A stretch of DNA of 64,000 bases, taken from NCBI GenBank assembly GCA_934476075.1, contig CAKSNH010000015.1:1-64000 (forward strand). The letters are read 5' to 3'. This stretch comes from an uncultured Clostridia bacterium (lineage in GTDB: Bacteria; Bacillota; Clostridia; UBA1381). How positions within the stretch are numbered: position 1 is the first letter of the stretch; each line of letters starts with the position of its first letter. Below the pieces are notes generated by a model. That model was not told where the DNA came from. It did not search any database and saw nothing but the letters and a program-made list of their open reading frames with translations. Both the position numbers and the translations under genes were made by a program. This document shows, piece after piece, positions 51,101 to 60,064 of this stretch.

Positions 51101-52238
51101 TCGGAATAGGTTCTTTCGGATTTACAAAACTTGACCATGTATCGGTAATCTTACCGTTTTCCACCTTTACCGCACCTATTTCGGTAATATTATTCTTTAC
51201 TTTCGACAGACCCGTTGTTTCTATATCAAACACCACATATGATGATTTTATGGTTTGGTCGGACGCCTTATACACAATCTTCGCACTGTCGTCAACCAAA
51301 TATCCTTCCAAACCGTAAATAACTTTGATTTTCTCATTAAAATTTGAAACCTTCATACCGTCGGGGAATGACTGCACAACTCCGTGGTCGGTAATTGCTA
51401 TCGCCTTGTGCCCCCACGAAATTGCACGGTTTATCAAATCATCGACGCTGTTTACTGCGTCCATAGCCGACATTTGCGTATGCAGATGCAGTTCAACACG
51501 TTTTTCCGCCGCATTGTCCATTCTCGGCTTTTCAAGTGCTGCCACCTGTCCGACAGCATTAGCCATAACCACAACTTCGTTCATATAATTATCAAACTGT
51601 GCATTTCCCCGAATACACACATTTATACCCTTGTTGCTCTTTTTTGTTATGCCCGCACTCAGCTTTTTCTTTATCTCGGCATATTTTTCGTCAGACACTT
51701 TTTTTATGAACATTTTTACCGTTATCGAATCGTTGTAATCCGTAACGTCAAATGTGACAAGCTTTAAATCCTCGCCTTTTTTGCTTTTCAATTCTTTAAA
51801 TTCAATCGCAAAAATCTGCCCCTGAAAAACTACCTTGCCCGACTGCTCATTTATCGATGATATTGCAACAAGCTCATCTCGGATAGGCGAACCGTAAATC
51901 ATGTCCGACACATTTGCACGTCCCAGACTTTCGGGTTTTTCCTTTATGATTTGATTTATAACCGGTGCATCTCCGATAGAATTTATAAAATCCTCACGCA
52001 CCCGTCTGCGTGTTTTTTCCAATCTGCTTTCGATACGTTCTTTTGAAATAACATTTATGCCCGACAGTCTGTAATATTCTTTTATCCTGTCCATCATTTC
52101 CTTATCGGGCAAGACTTCTCTGTCAAGTACAATTTCCATATTTCTGTTTCTGCGTGAAACTTTAATTTTGTCTATTTCCGCCTCGGATATTGCACCCCTG
52201 TCAACCTGCGGAAATACCGTACTTATTTTAGGCTTCAT
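48177..52238 (-). CDS. polC: DNA polymerase III, PolC type
   Basis: The Gram-positive replicative polymerase with built-in proofreading. 1353 residues. N-terminal OB-fold region (about 130-240), PHP domain (VELHLHTQMSAMDAV, about 255), and DEDD exonuclease inserted in PHP (VFDIETTGLSKVKNNITEIGA to HHRAVDDAKATADIF, about 330-500). The catalytic palm contains GSRGSVGSSFVAFLSDITE and KEPDIDLNFSGDYQ, followed by the late helix-hairpin-helix. It is shorter than the Bacillus enzyme mainly at the N-terminus, close to other short PolC proteins. RBS GGAGGGG. Transcribed with rbgA. Confidence 0.97.
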   Translation of the reverse strand: MKPKISTVFPQVDRGAISEAEIDKIKVSRRNRNMEIVLDREVLPDKEMMDRIKEYYRLSGINVISKERIESRLEKTRRRVREDFINSIGDAPVINQIIKEKPESLGRANVSDMIYGSPIRDELVAISSINEQSGKVVFQGQIFAIEFKELKSKKGEDLKLVTFDVTDYNDSITVKMFIKKVSDEKYAEIKKKLSAGITKKSNKGINVCIRGNAQFDNYMNEVVVMANAVGQVAALEKPRMDNAAEKRVELHLHTQMSAMDAVNSVDDLINRAISWGHKAIAITDHGVVQSFPDGMKVSNFNEKIKVIYGLEGYLVDDSAKIVYKASDQTIKSSYVVFDIETTGLSKVKNNITEIGAVKVENGKITDTWSSFVNPKEPIPKKIVELTSITDDMVKDAPVIEDILGDFLEFCKGCVLVAHNAKFDVGFIEENAKRCGIPFDFCYLDTLTLGRCLYPELANHKLNNLAKHLNVSLENHHRAVDDAKATADIFVKMLADLEERSLINLKELNKSFSLRDASKKNKAYHIILLAKDQTGLRNIYELVSESHLKYFFRTPRIPKSLLLEKREGIIIGSACEAGELFRAVLDGKNEDEIEQIAELYDYFEIQPIGNNNFIKNDKDYPNIQTDEDLQNLNRRIVELGEKYNKPVVATCDVHFMDPSGANFRKILMYYKGFKDADNQAPLYFRTTEEMLDEFKYLGKEKAYEVVVTNTNLVSDMIGNVRPIPEDKCPPEIEGAKEGIINDSEKKAKEIYGDPLPEIVQKRLHKELESIIGNGFAVMYRIAQELVRKSLSDGYLVGSRGSVGSSFVAFLSDITEVNSLPAHYICPNCKNSEFIEDGSGISGCDLPDKVCPKCGTPYKKDGHDIPFETFLGFNGDKEPDIDLNFSGDYQPTIHKYTETFFGEGYVFRAGTIGTVAEKTAYGYVQKYEREKGITISGAEKRRLAAGCVGVKRTSGQHPGGIIVVPHKNDIHEFCPIQHPADDPNSTIITTHFDYHKIDQNLLKLDELGHDDPTVIRMLADLTGINPQEIPLDDKETMSLFLSTDALKINSDIGTPVGTYGIPEFGTKFVRQMLIDTKPKEFSELIRISGLSHGTDVWLGNAQELIRAGTTTLSESICTRDDIMIYLIHMGVEPGLSFKIMESVRKGKGLTPENEAAMRDANVPDWYIDSCKKIKYMFPKAHAVAYVTMAFRIAYCKVHYPEAFYIAYFSVRADDFDAAIMANGIDVARENMAELIAKKNNKTISQKEENLIPILEICIEMYARGIKFCPIDLYKSHAVNFLKTDEGILPPLNALAGMGENAAKSIMEARADGEFKTIDDLRKRTSVTRSVIELLQANHCLDGIPESDQVSFFDMM

Positions 52239-52276
52239 TCCTATCCCCTCCGATAATGATTATAACATTTAACATG

Positions 52277-52291
52277 GTACATATTTTGTAC
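52277..52291. promoter_or_regulatory. inverted repeat upstream of polC
   Basis: GTACA-TATTT-TGTAC in the short polC leader. It could be an operator, but no matching regulator is in view and it is too AT-rich to be sure. Confidence 0.25.
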
Positions 52292-52319
52292 ATCGCATAC
52301 CTATTATAAAAGACAATTA

Positions 52320-52351
52320 GGGCGTACCCAAAAATAATTTCAGATACGCCC
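52320..52351 (-). terminator. terminator-like hairpin after purL
   Basis: GGGCGTA pairs with TACGCCC. The trailing sequence on the minus strand is only moderately T-rich, so termination may be partial and polC may be partly read through. Confidence 0.5.
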
Positions 52352-52388
52352 CGACAAAATACACATTCTGTCTGATATTCAGCTAATC

Positions 52389-55300
52389 TTATTTAAAATA
52401 TGCCACACCCGACTCGAACAATTTCTGGTCTTTCTCGCCCGGAACATTCTTAGCAATACTTCCGCCGATACGTTCGCTGTGACCCATCTTACCCAAAACT
52501 CTGCCGTCAGGACTTGTAATACCTTCGATAGCCATAACCGAGCCGTTAGGGTTATATGCAATATCATAAGTTGCCTTGCCGTCAAGATTTACATATTGAG
52601 TAGCAATCTGACCGTTCTTAGCCAATTCGGCAACCTGTGCGTCAGATGCAATAAATCTTCCCTCACCATGCGATACGGCGATTGAGTGCAAATCACCGAC
52701 ATTTGTATTTGCAAACCACGGCGACTTGTTAGACGCAACTCTTGTTGTTACCATACAAGATACATGACGGCCGATTGTGTTAAATGTCAATGTAGGCGAA
52801 TTGTCGTCCATATCACGGATTTCGCCGTAAGGAACAAGACCAAGCTTGATAAGTGCCTGGAAACCGTTACAAATACCAAGCATCAAACCGTCACGGTTTT
52901 TAAGCATATTCATAACCGCTTCTTTAACCTGCGGATTTCTGAATGCTGTCGCAATGAATTTACCCGAACCGTCCGGCTCGTCACCGCCGCTGAAACCGCC
53001 CGGAATCATGACGATTTGCGAATTATCTATTCTCTTTTTCATTTCCTGCATCGAATACATTACATCGTCAGATGTCAGATTGCGGACAACAAATACATCA
53101 GCTATACCGCCGGCACGTTCAAATGCTTTTGCGGTATCATATTCACAGTTTGTGCCTGGGAATACAGGAATAAATATTCTAGGTTTTGCAAACTTTTCTG
53201 TTGCAACTGTGATATTACGCTTGTCATAGCTGAATGTTTCAGGCTCTTTGTCAAAGTGACCCGCTTTTGTAGGGAATACCTTTTCAAGCGGTTTTGTCCA
53301 TGTCTTAACAGCCTCGTCAAGAGTGATTGCAACATCTCCGACTGTGATTTCCGCTTTTTCCTGTGTATATGCGATAGTTACCGCACCGTCAACCTCTGTA
53401 TCCTTTGCAACTTCAAGCACGATAGAACCGTTATCCGCACTAAACAGCATATCTGTTGTAACATTATCGGTAAACTTAACACCAATCATATTACCGAAAC
53501 ACATCTTACTTACCGCTTCGCTCAAACCAAAGCCCTTAACAACGCTTGACGCCAATACTTTGCCTTCCTCAATCAAAGCGTGTACCTTTTCATACATTGC
53601 CTTTAATTCATCAAATTTAGGCAAATCATTGTCATCACGTTCAGCTTTCAGCAATACCAATTTGCTGTCTGTTGACTTCAATTCGGTAGATACCGCCTTA
53701 TCAGCCTTAACCATAGCAACCGCAAATGATGTAAGTGTAGGAGGTACGTCCAAATCGTTAAAACTTCCGCTCATCGAGTCCTTACCGCCGATAGCCGCAA
53801 TACCCAATTCAAGCTGTGTTCTGTATGCACCAAGCAATGCAGTAAACGGCTTGCCCCAACGCTTAGGGTCTGTTCCCAATCTTTCAAAGTATTCCTGGAA
53901 TGTTAAATATATTGTCTTATAGTCCGCACCCAAAGCAACTGCCTTTGATACAGATTCGATAATTGCATAAGTTGCACCGTGGTATGTGCTCCATGATGAC
54001 AAATTCGGATTATAGCCGTATGTCATAATTGTAGCGGTAGTTGTTTCGCCGCCCAATACAGGCACTTTACCTACCATACCTTCTGTCGGAGTTAATTGAT
54101 ATTTACCGCCGTACGGCATCAATACTGTATTTGCACCGATTGTACTGTCAAATTTTTCAACCAAACCCTTTTGCGAGCATACGTTAAGGTCTGACAATGT
54201 TTCAAACCATTTTGCCTTAACATCGTTTGTTTCAACCTTTTTGAAGAACTTTTCGTCCTCTTTCGGCAATACAACTTCAACATCTGTATTCTTTGTAACA
54301 CCGTTTGTGTTTAAGAAATCTCTTGAAATATCACAGATAGTCTTGCCTCTCCAATTCATTGTAAGTCTGTTCTTGCTTGTAACAACTGCAACCAATGTAG
54401 CTTCAAGATTTTCTTCATTTGCATATGCGATAAACTTGTCCGCATCTTCTTTTCTTACAACAACAGCCATTCTCTCCTGTGATTCGCTGATTGCAAGCTC
54501 CGTACCGTCAAGACCGTCATATTTTTTAGGTACTTTGTCAAGGTCAATCACAAGACCGTCGGCAAGTTCACCGATAGCAACCGATACACCGCCCGCACCG
54601 AAGTCATTACAACGCTTAATCAATGTAGTAACCTTTTCATCTCTGAACAATCTTTGGATTTTTCTTTCAACAGGCGGATTACCCTTCTGCACTTCCGAAC
54701 CGCAGGTTACAACGCTTTCTTCATTGTGTGCCTTTGACGAACCTGTTGCACCGCCGATACCGTCACGTCCTGTTCTGCCGCCAAGCAATATGATTACATC
54801 GCCCTCTGCCGGCACTTCACGAATGACATTCTTTCTCGGAGCAGCACCGATAACCGCACCGATTTCCATACGTTTTGCAACGTAGCCTTCATGATAAACT
54901 TCCGCAACCTGTCCTGTTGCAAGACCGATTTGGTTACCGTATGAACTGTAACCGTTTGCCGCACCCTTTGTAATCTTTCTCTGCATAAGCTTGCCCGCAT
55001 GAGTATCTTCAAGCGACACCCTAGGGTCACCGCTGCCTGTAACACGCATAGCCTGATATACATATGAACGTCCCGACAACGGGTCACGGATTGCACCGCC
55101 AAGACAAGTGGCAGCACCGCCGAACGGTTCGATTTCGGTAGGGTGATTATGTGTTTCGTTCTTGAACATGATAAGCCATTCTTCATTCTTGCCGTTCACG
55201 TCAACATTTGCCACAATACTGCACGCATTGATTTCTTCCGACTCGTCAATCTCTTTAAGCTTGCCCATCTTTTTAAGCTGCTTAACAATAATTGTAGCCA

Positions 55301-56129
55301 TATTCATAAGACAGGTATCTCTGTCGGGAGCGTAAAGCTCGCCTTTTGCCTTAACATATTCATCGTATGCACTCTTGATAACATCTGAATATTTACCGTC
55401 ATTAATTTTTACATTATTAATTCTTGTTGAGAATGTTGTGTGACGGCAGTGGTCCGACCAATATGTGTCAATCATACGAAGTTCCGTAACGGTAGGATTA
55501 CGTTTTTCCGTTTCCTTAAAATATTTCTGACAGAAAGACAAATCATCGGAATCCATAGCAAATCCCATGTCGGCAACCATCTTTTCAAGGTCTGCCGAAT
55601 TCATATCGATAAATCCGTCAATAACCGCAACGTCAGCCGGTACATCTGCCGAAAAATCAAGATTTTCAGGCTTTTCAAGGCTTGCTTCTCTTGCCTCAAC
55701 AGGGTTGATTACATATTTTTTAACCTTTTCAATCTGCTCATCGGTAACATCGCCCGACAACGCATATACCTTTGCCGATTTGATAATCGGACGTTCCTTT
55801 TGAGTCAAAATTGACGAACATTCTTCCGCCGACGCCGCTCTCTGGTCAAATTGTCCCGGCAAAAATTCAACGGCAAAAACCTTCTCGTCCTTACCGAATT
55901 CTATTGTTTCGTCATAAGCATAGTCAACAGGAGGTTCTGAGAAAATAAGTCCTCTCGCCTTTTGATATTCCTCATCAGACATTCCCGAAACGTCATATCT
56001 GTTTATAACTCTTACCTTTTTTAGTCCCGTCAAAGAAAGGTTTTCCTTTAAATCCGCCAAAACACCCTGTGCCTCAACATCAAAGCCTTCCTTTTTTTCA
56101 ACGTAAATTCTTCTGACTGTATTTGCCAT
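52389..56129 (-). CDS. purL: phosphoribosylformylglycinamidine synthase, single-chain type
   Basis: Fourth step of purine synthesis: FGAR plus glutamine and ATP to FGAM. A 1246-residue fusion of PurS-like, PurL and PurQ regions. N-terminal IYVEKKEGFDVEAQGVLADLKE, synthetase motifs YWSDHCRHTTF, NETHNHPTEIEPFGGAATC and GRTGRDGIGGATGSS. The C-terminal glutaminase begins FIPVFPGTNCEYDTAKAF and holds the nucleophile in MLGICNGFQAL with a HGEGRF site. Start at ATG 56129 behind GGAG. No other pur genes are adjacent. Confidence 0.95.
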   Translation of the reverse strand: MANTVRRIYVEKKEGFDVEAQGVLADLKENLSLTGLKKVRVINRYDVSGMSDEEYQKARGLIFSEPPVDYAYDETIEFGKDEKVFAVEFLPGQFDQRAASAEECSSILTQKERPIIKSAKVYALSGDVTDEQIEKVKKYVINPVEAREASLEKPENLDFSADVPADVAVIDGFIDMNSADLEKMVADMGFAMDSDDLSFCQKYFKETEKRNPTVTELRMIDTYWSDHCRHTTFSTRINNVKINDGKYSDVIKSAYDEYVKAKGELYAPDRDTCLMNMATIIVKQLKKMGKLKEIDESEEINACSIVANVDVNGKNEEWLIMFKNETHNHPTEIEPFGGAATCLGGAIRDPLSGRSYVYQAMRVTGSGDPRVSLEDTHAGKLMQRKITKGAANGYSSYGNQIGLATGQVAEVYHEGYVAKRMEIGAVIGAAPRKNVIREVPAEGDVIILLGGRTGRDGIGGATGSSKAHNEESVVTCGSEVQKGNPPVERKIQRLFRDEKVTTLIKRCNDFGAGGVSVAIGELADGLVIDLDKVPKKYDGLDGTELAISESQERMAVVVRKEDADKFIAYANEENLEATLVAVVTSKNRLTMNWRGKTICDISRDFLNTNGVTKNTDVEVVLPKEDEKFFKKVETNDVKAKWFETLSDLNVCSQKGLVEKFDSTIGANTVLMPYGGKYQLTPTEGMVGKVPVLGGETTTATIMTYGYNPNLSSWSTYHGATYAIIESVSKAVALGADYKTIYLTFQEYFERLGTDPKRWGKPFTALLGAYRTQLELGIAAIGGKDSMSGSFNDLDVPPTLTSFAVAMVKADKAVSTELKSTDSKLVLLKAERDDNDLPKFDELKAMYEKVHALIEEGKVLASSVVKGFGLSEAVSKMCFGNMIGVKFTDNVTTDMLFSADNGSIVLEVAKDTEVDGAVTIAYTQEKAEITVGDVAITLDEAVKTWTKPLEKVFPTKAGHFDKEPETFSYDKRNITVATEKFAKPRIFIPVFPGTNCEYDTAKAFERAGGIADVFVVRNLTSDDVMYSMQEMKKRIDNSQIVMIPGGFSGGDEPDGSGKFIATAFRNPQVKEAVMNMLKNRDGLMLGICNGFQALIKLGLVPYGEIRDMDDNSPTLTFNTIGRHVSCMVTTRVASNKSPWFANTNVGDLHSIAVSHGEGRFIASDAQVAELAKNGQIATQYVNLDGKATYDIAYNPNGSVMAIEGITSPDGRVLGKMGHSERIGGSIAKNVPGEKDQKLFESGVAYFK

Positions 56130-56182
56130 ATTAATCTCCATTTCCGCCACCATGATGTGACATTAATAAATTTAATTTGCTG

Positions 56183-56782
56183 TTATAATTTATTGTTTAA
56201 ACCTGTTATAAGCGTCTTGCCGTCATTAATCTGCACAGTAGACACAGAACAGTTATCCGCCGTAAATTTCCATGCGTCCTGAATTTTCATATCCAATAAA
56301 TACGCAATCATATGTCTGATAACGCCCAAATGCGACACAATAAGTATTTTACTATCCGGATTTTGAGCAATAATTTTATCCATTGTCTGCGACACTCTCT
56401 CATGCACCTGTCTTGCACTTTCACCGTCCGGCACTTGATATTCAATCCAATTTTCAAGCCATTTTTGACATTCGGACGGATTTTGCGACAATATTTCATC
56501 ATATGTAAGATTGTCCCAGTCACCGTAATCACGCTCTATCAAACCGTAATTCATTGTCATAAAAAGTCCGTTCTGACCTTTTGCAATCTGTTCGGCAGTC
56601 TGCACCGCCCGCAAAAGCGGACTTGTATAAAGTGCGTCAAACTTCACACCGCTTAGCTTTTCAGCCAGTTTTTCAGCTTGTCTTATTCCGCAGCTGTTAA
56701 GCTCAATATCGGTATGTCCCAAATATGTGCTGCGTACATTCGAGTCTGTCTGCCCATGACGAACGATATAAATTTCCGTCAT
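56183..56782 (-). CDS. histidine phosphatase family protein (phosphoglycerate-mutase-like)
   Basis: A 199-residue protein with the catalytic IYIVRHGQTDSN (phosphohistidine), TSPLLRAVQTAEQI, the acid-base glutamate in LIERDYGDWD and the second histidine in LIVSHLGVIRHM. The size fits monomeric phosphatases such as alpha-ribazole phosphatase (CobC) or generic sugar-phosphate phosphatases. A cobalamin role would be attractive given the eut operon, but other cob genes are absent. It lies 53 bases upstream of purL on the same strand and may be co-transcribed. Confidence 0.88.
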   Translation of the reverse strand: MTEIYIVRHGQTDSNVRSTYLGHTDIELNSCGIRQAEKLAEKLSGVKFDALYTSPLLRAVQTAEQIAKGQNGLFMTMNYGLIERDYGDWDNLTYDEILSQNPSECQKWLENWIEYQVPDGESARQVHERVSQTMDKIIAQNPDSKILIVSHLGVIRHMIAYLLDMKIQDAWKFTADNCSVSTVQINDGKTLITGLNNKL

Positions 56783-56841
56783 TATATATACTCCTTCTAA
56801 ACGGCTGCCCCAAATAAGCAGTCATAAATATTTCAATAATA

Positions 56842-56870
56842 ATCTTATCACAAAATCCGCACAGGTGCAA
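56842..56870 (-). promoter_or_regulatory. promoter of the histidine-phosphatase/purL unit
   Basis: On the minus strand TTGCAC (plus 56865-56870), 17 bases, TAAGAT (plus 56842-56847) with a TG extension. No purine riboswitch was seen in the 60-base leader. Confidence 0.5.
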
Positions 56871-56939
56871 GGGAGTTTTGACGAAAAATAAGTATAACAA
56901 AAAAAATAATGTATTTTCATAAAAAATATCAAAATTTAC

Positions 56940-56968
56940 TTGAAGTAATTATTTATTTTTGATACAAT
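56940..56968 (+). promoter_or_regulatory. promoter of walRK
   Basis: TTGAAG, 17 bases, TACAAT, about 48 bases before the walR start. Confidence 0.6.
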
Positions 56969-57016
56969 ATAATGTATATATAATGTTACTGACAACACTT
57001 GGGGGGAGAAAATTTT

Positions 57017-57703
57017 ATGGATAAAACTATATTGATTATCGAAGATGAACAACCCATCGTTGATATAATAAAATTCAATCTGCAAAAAGAGGGATACACC
57101 ATTTTGGAGGCATATGACGGTGCGGACGGTCTTTCCTTGGCACTGGGCAAATCTCCCGATTTGATTTTGCTTGATGTTATGCTCCCTAAAATGGACGGGT
57201 TTGAAGTGTGCAAAAAAGTGCGTGAAAAATCATCTGTACCTATAATCATGCTTACCGCCCGCGAGGAGGAGGTTGACAAGGTTTTGGGGCTTGAACTCGG
57301 TGCGGACGACTATATGACAAAGCCGTTTTCAATCCGTGAGCTTTCGGCAAGAATAAAAGCAAATCTAAGACGTACAATAATAGAAACTCCCGAACAATCG
57401 GAAAATATTATCACATCGGGCGAACTTACAATCAATACCGAGCGTTATGAAGTGCAAAAGAAAGGCAAGGTTATCGAAATTACCGTTCGTGAATTTGAGC
57501 TTTTGAAATTCCTTGCAATGCAACCTGATAAAATATTCTCCCGTGAAACACTGCTTAGCAGCGTGTGGGGCTATGAATATTACGGTGATGTCCGCACAGT
57601 TGACGTTACAGTCCGCCGTTTGCGTGAAAAAATCGAGGACGACCCAAGTACGCCGAAATACATAGTTACAAAGCGTGGTGTGGGTTACTATTTTAACAAG
57701 TGA
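57017..57703 (+). CDS. walR: WalR/YycF-type response regulator
   Basis: A 228-residue OmpR/PhoB-class regulator. Receiver domain with Glu9-Asp10 and phospho-acceptor Asp53 (LILLDVMLPKMDGFE), MLTAREEEVDKVLGLELGADDYMTKPF, then a winged helix ending in VWGYEYYGDVRTVDVTVRRLREKIEDDPSTPKYIVTKRGVGYYF. That C-terminal signature, together with the adjacent kinase and yycH-yycI, marks it as the cell-wall regulator WalR. ATG 57017 is chosen behind the very strong GGGGGGAG. A perfect WalR box lies downstream at 59519. Confidence 0.92.
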   Translation: MDKTILIIEDEQPIVDIIKFNLQKEGYTILEAYDGADGLSLALGKSPDLILLDVMLPKMDGFEVCKKVREKSSVPIIMLTAREEEVDKVLGLELGADDYMTKPFSIRELSARIKANLRRTIIETPEQSENIITSGELTINTERYEVQKKGKVIEITVREFELLKFLAMQPDKIFSRETLLSSVWGYEYYGDVRTVDVTVRRLREKIEDDPSTPKYIVTKRGVGYYFNK

Positions 57704-57729
57704 TAACTTAAAGAAAGGCACGAATTTCA

Positions 57730-59493
57730 ATGTTTAAAAGTATACAGTGGAAAATTGTAGCCATGTTTGAACTGCTGATTTTATCGGTAATTATGGTTAT
57801 CGGTTCTTTTTTGCTTATTAATATAGCCGATTTTTACAATAAGGAATTTTCCGTTATGATGGAACAGGTTTTCTCGGACGATTTTGTTTCTCAGCTGGAA
57901 GAAACGGCAAACAGTGACAACGCACTGTCCAATCTTTCCGATATGGTTTCATCTTATATCGGCCCTTTGGGAATTGACACCTACCGCTTTTATTGCATAC
58001 TTGACGCAAAAACAGGTGCGGCACTGGTCACATCAGATGCAGGCAAAAGTGAAAATCTTGAAAAAACCGATAATATCATAACCGCCATGACGGGACGCAG
58101 AGGAAACATTGTAAATGCCGAGCGGAATTATATGGACTATGCCGTCTGTCTGAACGCTGACAATACTCCGACATACATTATATATGTTAAAGATACAAAA
58201 AATGAAATGCAAAGCACCATGCAAAGTATGTTCATGATAATGGTGCAGGCACTTTTGATTGCGGCAATTATCGCTATCGTTGTGGGTTATCTTTTATCGA
58301 GAACAATCACAGAACCGATTATCAGACTTACGAAAAGTGCCGAAAAACTTGCGTCGGGTGAATTTGAAAATTCCGCACTTTCTTCTTCAAATGATGAAAT
58401 AGGCAGACTTTCAAATACATTCCACTTTATGTCGTCAACTCTGCACGATACACTCGATGAAATCAGAAGCGAAAAAACGAAAGTCGAAACCATCTTGCAG
58501 AACATGACCGACGGTGTGCTTGCGTTTAATATTTCGGGAAAGCTTATTCTTATCAATCCGACCGCACAAAGGCTCTTGGCACTTGACAATGTTGATGATA
58601 TTGAATTTGACTCTCTTTTTCAGTCATTGAATGCAAATATAAAAATCGGCGATTTGCTTTATATTGACAATTACGGCACTGTCGAACGTGAAGTTGCTTT
58701 GCAAAACGAACAATTTATACGTCTTAATTTTGCGACATTTAATATTGATAACAAAGCAAGCGGAATTATCGTCGTACTTCGTGACTCCACAAAAGAGCAG
58801 AAATTGGAATTGTCACGCCGTGAATTTGTTGCAAATGTATCGCATGAGCTTAGAACTCCGCTTACAACGGTAAAATCCTATGCGGAAACGCTTATCGAAA
58901 ATCCTATTGATGACCGTCAGACAACCGAACGTTTTTTGAAGGTTATCGAATCGGAGGCTGACAGAATGACAAGAATTGTCAAAGACTTGCTTACGCTTTC
59001 GCACCTTGACCATACAAGCGAAACCGTTAAAACGAATGAGCGGATTGACATAAAGCCGTTCCTTGAAAGCGTTGTCGACAAAATGATGATTAATGCAAAG
59101 AATAAAAATCAAACATTGTCATACCGACCTATCAACGATACTCCGCCGTTTAAGGGGGACAGGGATAAGCTTGAACAGGTTATAATAAATATCATAAGCA
59201 ATGCCATTAAATATACGCCCGAAGGCGGTAATATCGAGGTTTATACAGGCAGGATTTACAGTGATATTTATATAAAGGTTATCGACAACGGTATCGGTAT
59301 TCCGAAAGAAAACCTGTCCCGTGTATTTGAACGCTTTTACAGGGTCGACAAGGCACGTTCGAGAGATACCGGCGGTACGGGGCTTGGGCTTGCAATAGCA
59401 AAGCAGATTGTCGAGTCGTTCAACGGCAATATTACTATCACCAGTGAGCCGGGCAAAGGCACTGAGGTGCTTATTTCTCTGCCGGTACGGTAA
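57730..59493 (+). CDS. walK: WalK/YycG-type sensor histidine kinase
   Basis: A 587-residue kinase: membrane helix (about 10-30), extracellular sensor of about 125 residues, second helix (about 160-182), HAMP (to about 235), PAS (about 250-345). The dimerisation helix has His372 in NVSHELRTPLTTVKSYAETL, and the HATPase has NIISNAIKYTPEGG, DNGIGIPKENLSRVFERFYRVD and GGTGLGLAIAKQIV. WalK senses cell-wall status in Firmicutes, and the extracellular loop is where YycH and YycI usually act. It follows walR by 26 bases. Confidence 0.92.
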   Translation: MFKSIQWKIVAMFELLILSVIMVIGSFLLINIADFYNKEFSVMMEQVFSDDFVSQLEETANSDNALSNLSDMVSSYIGPLGIDTYRFYCILDAKTGAALVTSDAGKSENLEKTDNIITAMTGRRGNIVNAERNYMDYAVCLNADNTPTYIIYVKDTKNEMQSTMQSMFMIMVQALLIAAIIAIVVGYLLSRTITEPIIRLTKSAEKLASGEFENSALSSSNDEIGRLSNTFHFMSSTLHDTLDEIRSEKTKVETILQNMTDGVLAFNISGKLILINPTAQRLLALDNVDDIEFDSLFQSLNANIKIGDLLYIDNYGTVEREVALQNEQFIRLNFATFNIDNKASGIIVVLRDSTKEQKLELSRREFVANVSHELRTPLTTVKSYAETLIENPIDDRQTTERFLKVIESEADRMTRIVKDLLTLSHLDHTSETVKTNERIDIKPFLESVVDKMMINAKNKNQTLSYRPINDTPPFKGDRDKLEQVIINIISNAIKYTPEGGNIEVYTGRIYSDIYIKVIDNGIGIPKENLSRVFERFYRVDKARSRDTGGTGLGLAIAKQIVESFNGNITITSEPGKGTEVLISLPVR

Positions 59494-59518
59494 AAAAGTT
59501 TTTATATCGTTAATTGGC

Positions 59519-59551
59519 TGTAATTGATTTGTAATAATTATGTGTTATAAT
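59519..59551 (+). promoter_or_regulatory. WalR box and promoter upstream of the small secreted protein
   Basis: TGTAAT-TGATT-TGTAAT (59519-59535) is an exact match to the WalR consensus TGTWAH-N5-TGTWAH. It overlaps a -35-like TTGATT (59524), with TATAAT 16 bases on at 59546. Confidence 0.75.
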
Positions 59552-59595
59552 AATAAATGTAGAATAGAATTTGTGTAAAAAGGGGGAAATCTGCA

Positions 59596-60051
59596 ATGGC
59601 AAAAAAATTGACTGCACTGCTTATTGTCATGGTAACTATGTTTGCTTTTGTGTCATCTGCATTCGCTGAGTATGGCAATACCATACCTTCATGGGCGTAC
59701 GGTTCAAGAGGTGATTTGATATATATTAAACGTCCCGAATCAAGATATGCGTCTACATCTGACAAGACATATACCATATCTGCTGTCGGTGCGGCAGGCA
59801 CTAACATTAAAGTATACAAGTACAACAGTTCTACCGGTACTTATAATGTAGTAAAAGGACAAACGCAAATCGGGGCAAGCGGTTTGTACAGCGTTGTCGT
59901 TGACCTTAATGATAATTCAAATTCATTTAAGGTATATGCGTGGAACGGCTACGGTGACCAGGTTGTCGATGTAAGTATTAACAAGATTAAGAAAAGTACG
60001 GTTGACCGCTTAAAGGGTATCACTGTTACTATTAAAAATTTCTTTGGTTAA
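59596..60051 (+). CDS. small secreted protein inside the wal operon
   Basis: A 151-residue exported protein: signal peptide with AFA cleavage site (KKLTALLIVMVTMFAFVSSAFA-E), then about 120 residues rich in Tyr, Ser, Thr and Asn. A beta-sandwich-like pattern is visible (SDKTYTISAVGAAGTNIKVYKYN, GLYSVVVDLNDNSNSFKVYAWNGYG), followed by a basic tail helix STVDRLKGITVTIKNFFG. I recognise no family. A five-G RBS precedes ATG. It sits between walK and yycH, a position where Bacillus and Staphylococcus have no gene. It is a probable WalR target and perhaps a wall-exposed signal or modulator. Confidence 0.75.
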   Translation: MAKKLTALLIVMVTMFAFVSSAFAEYGNTIPSWAYGSRGDLIYIKRPESRYASTSDKTYTISAVGAAGTNIKVYKYNSSTGTYNVVKGQTQIGASGLYSVVVDLNDNSNSFKVYAWNGYGDQVVDVSINKIKKSTVDRLKGITVTIKNFFG

Positions 60052-60064
60052 ACCGAGGTCAGTT

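Noticed and set aside
48177..52238. PolC as truncated
   Set aside because: Shorter than the Bacillus enzyme, but all catalytic domains are complete and short PolC proteins exist; the start has a strong RBS.
56183..56782. Histidine phosphatase as CobC for the eut cobalamin supply
   Set aside because: Size and motifs allow it, but the family is broad and no cob genes are nearby; kept as a generic phosphatase.
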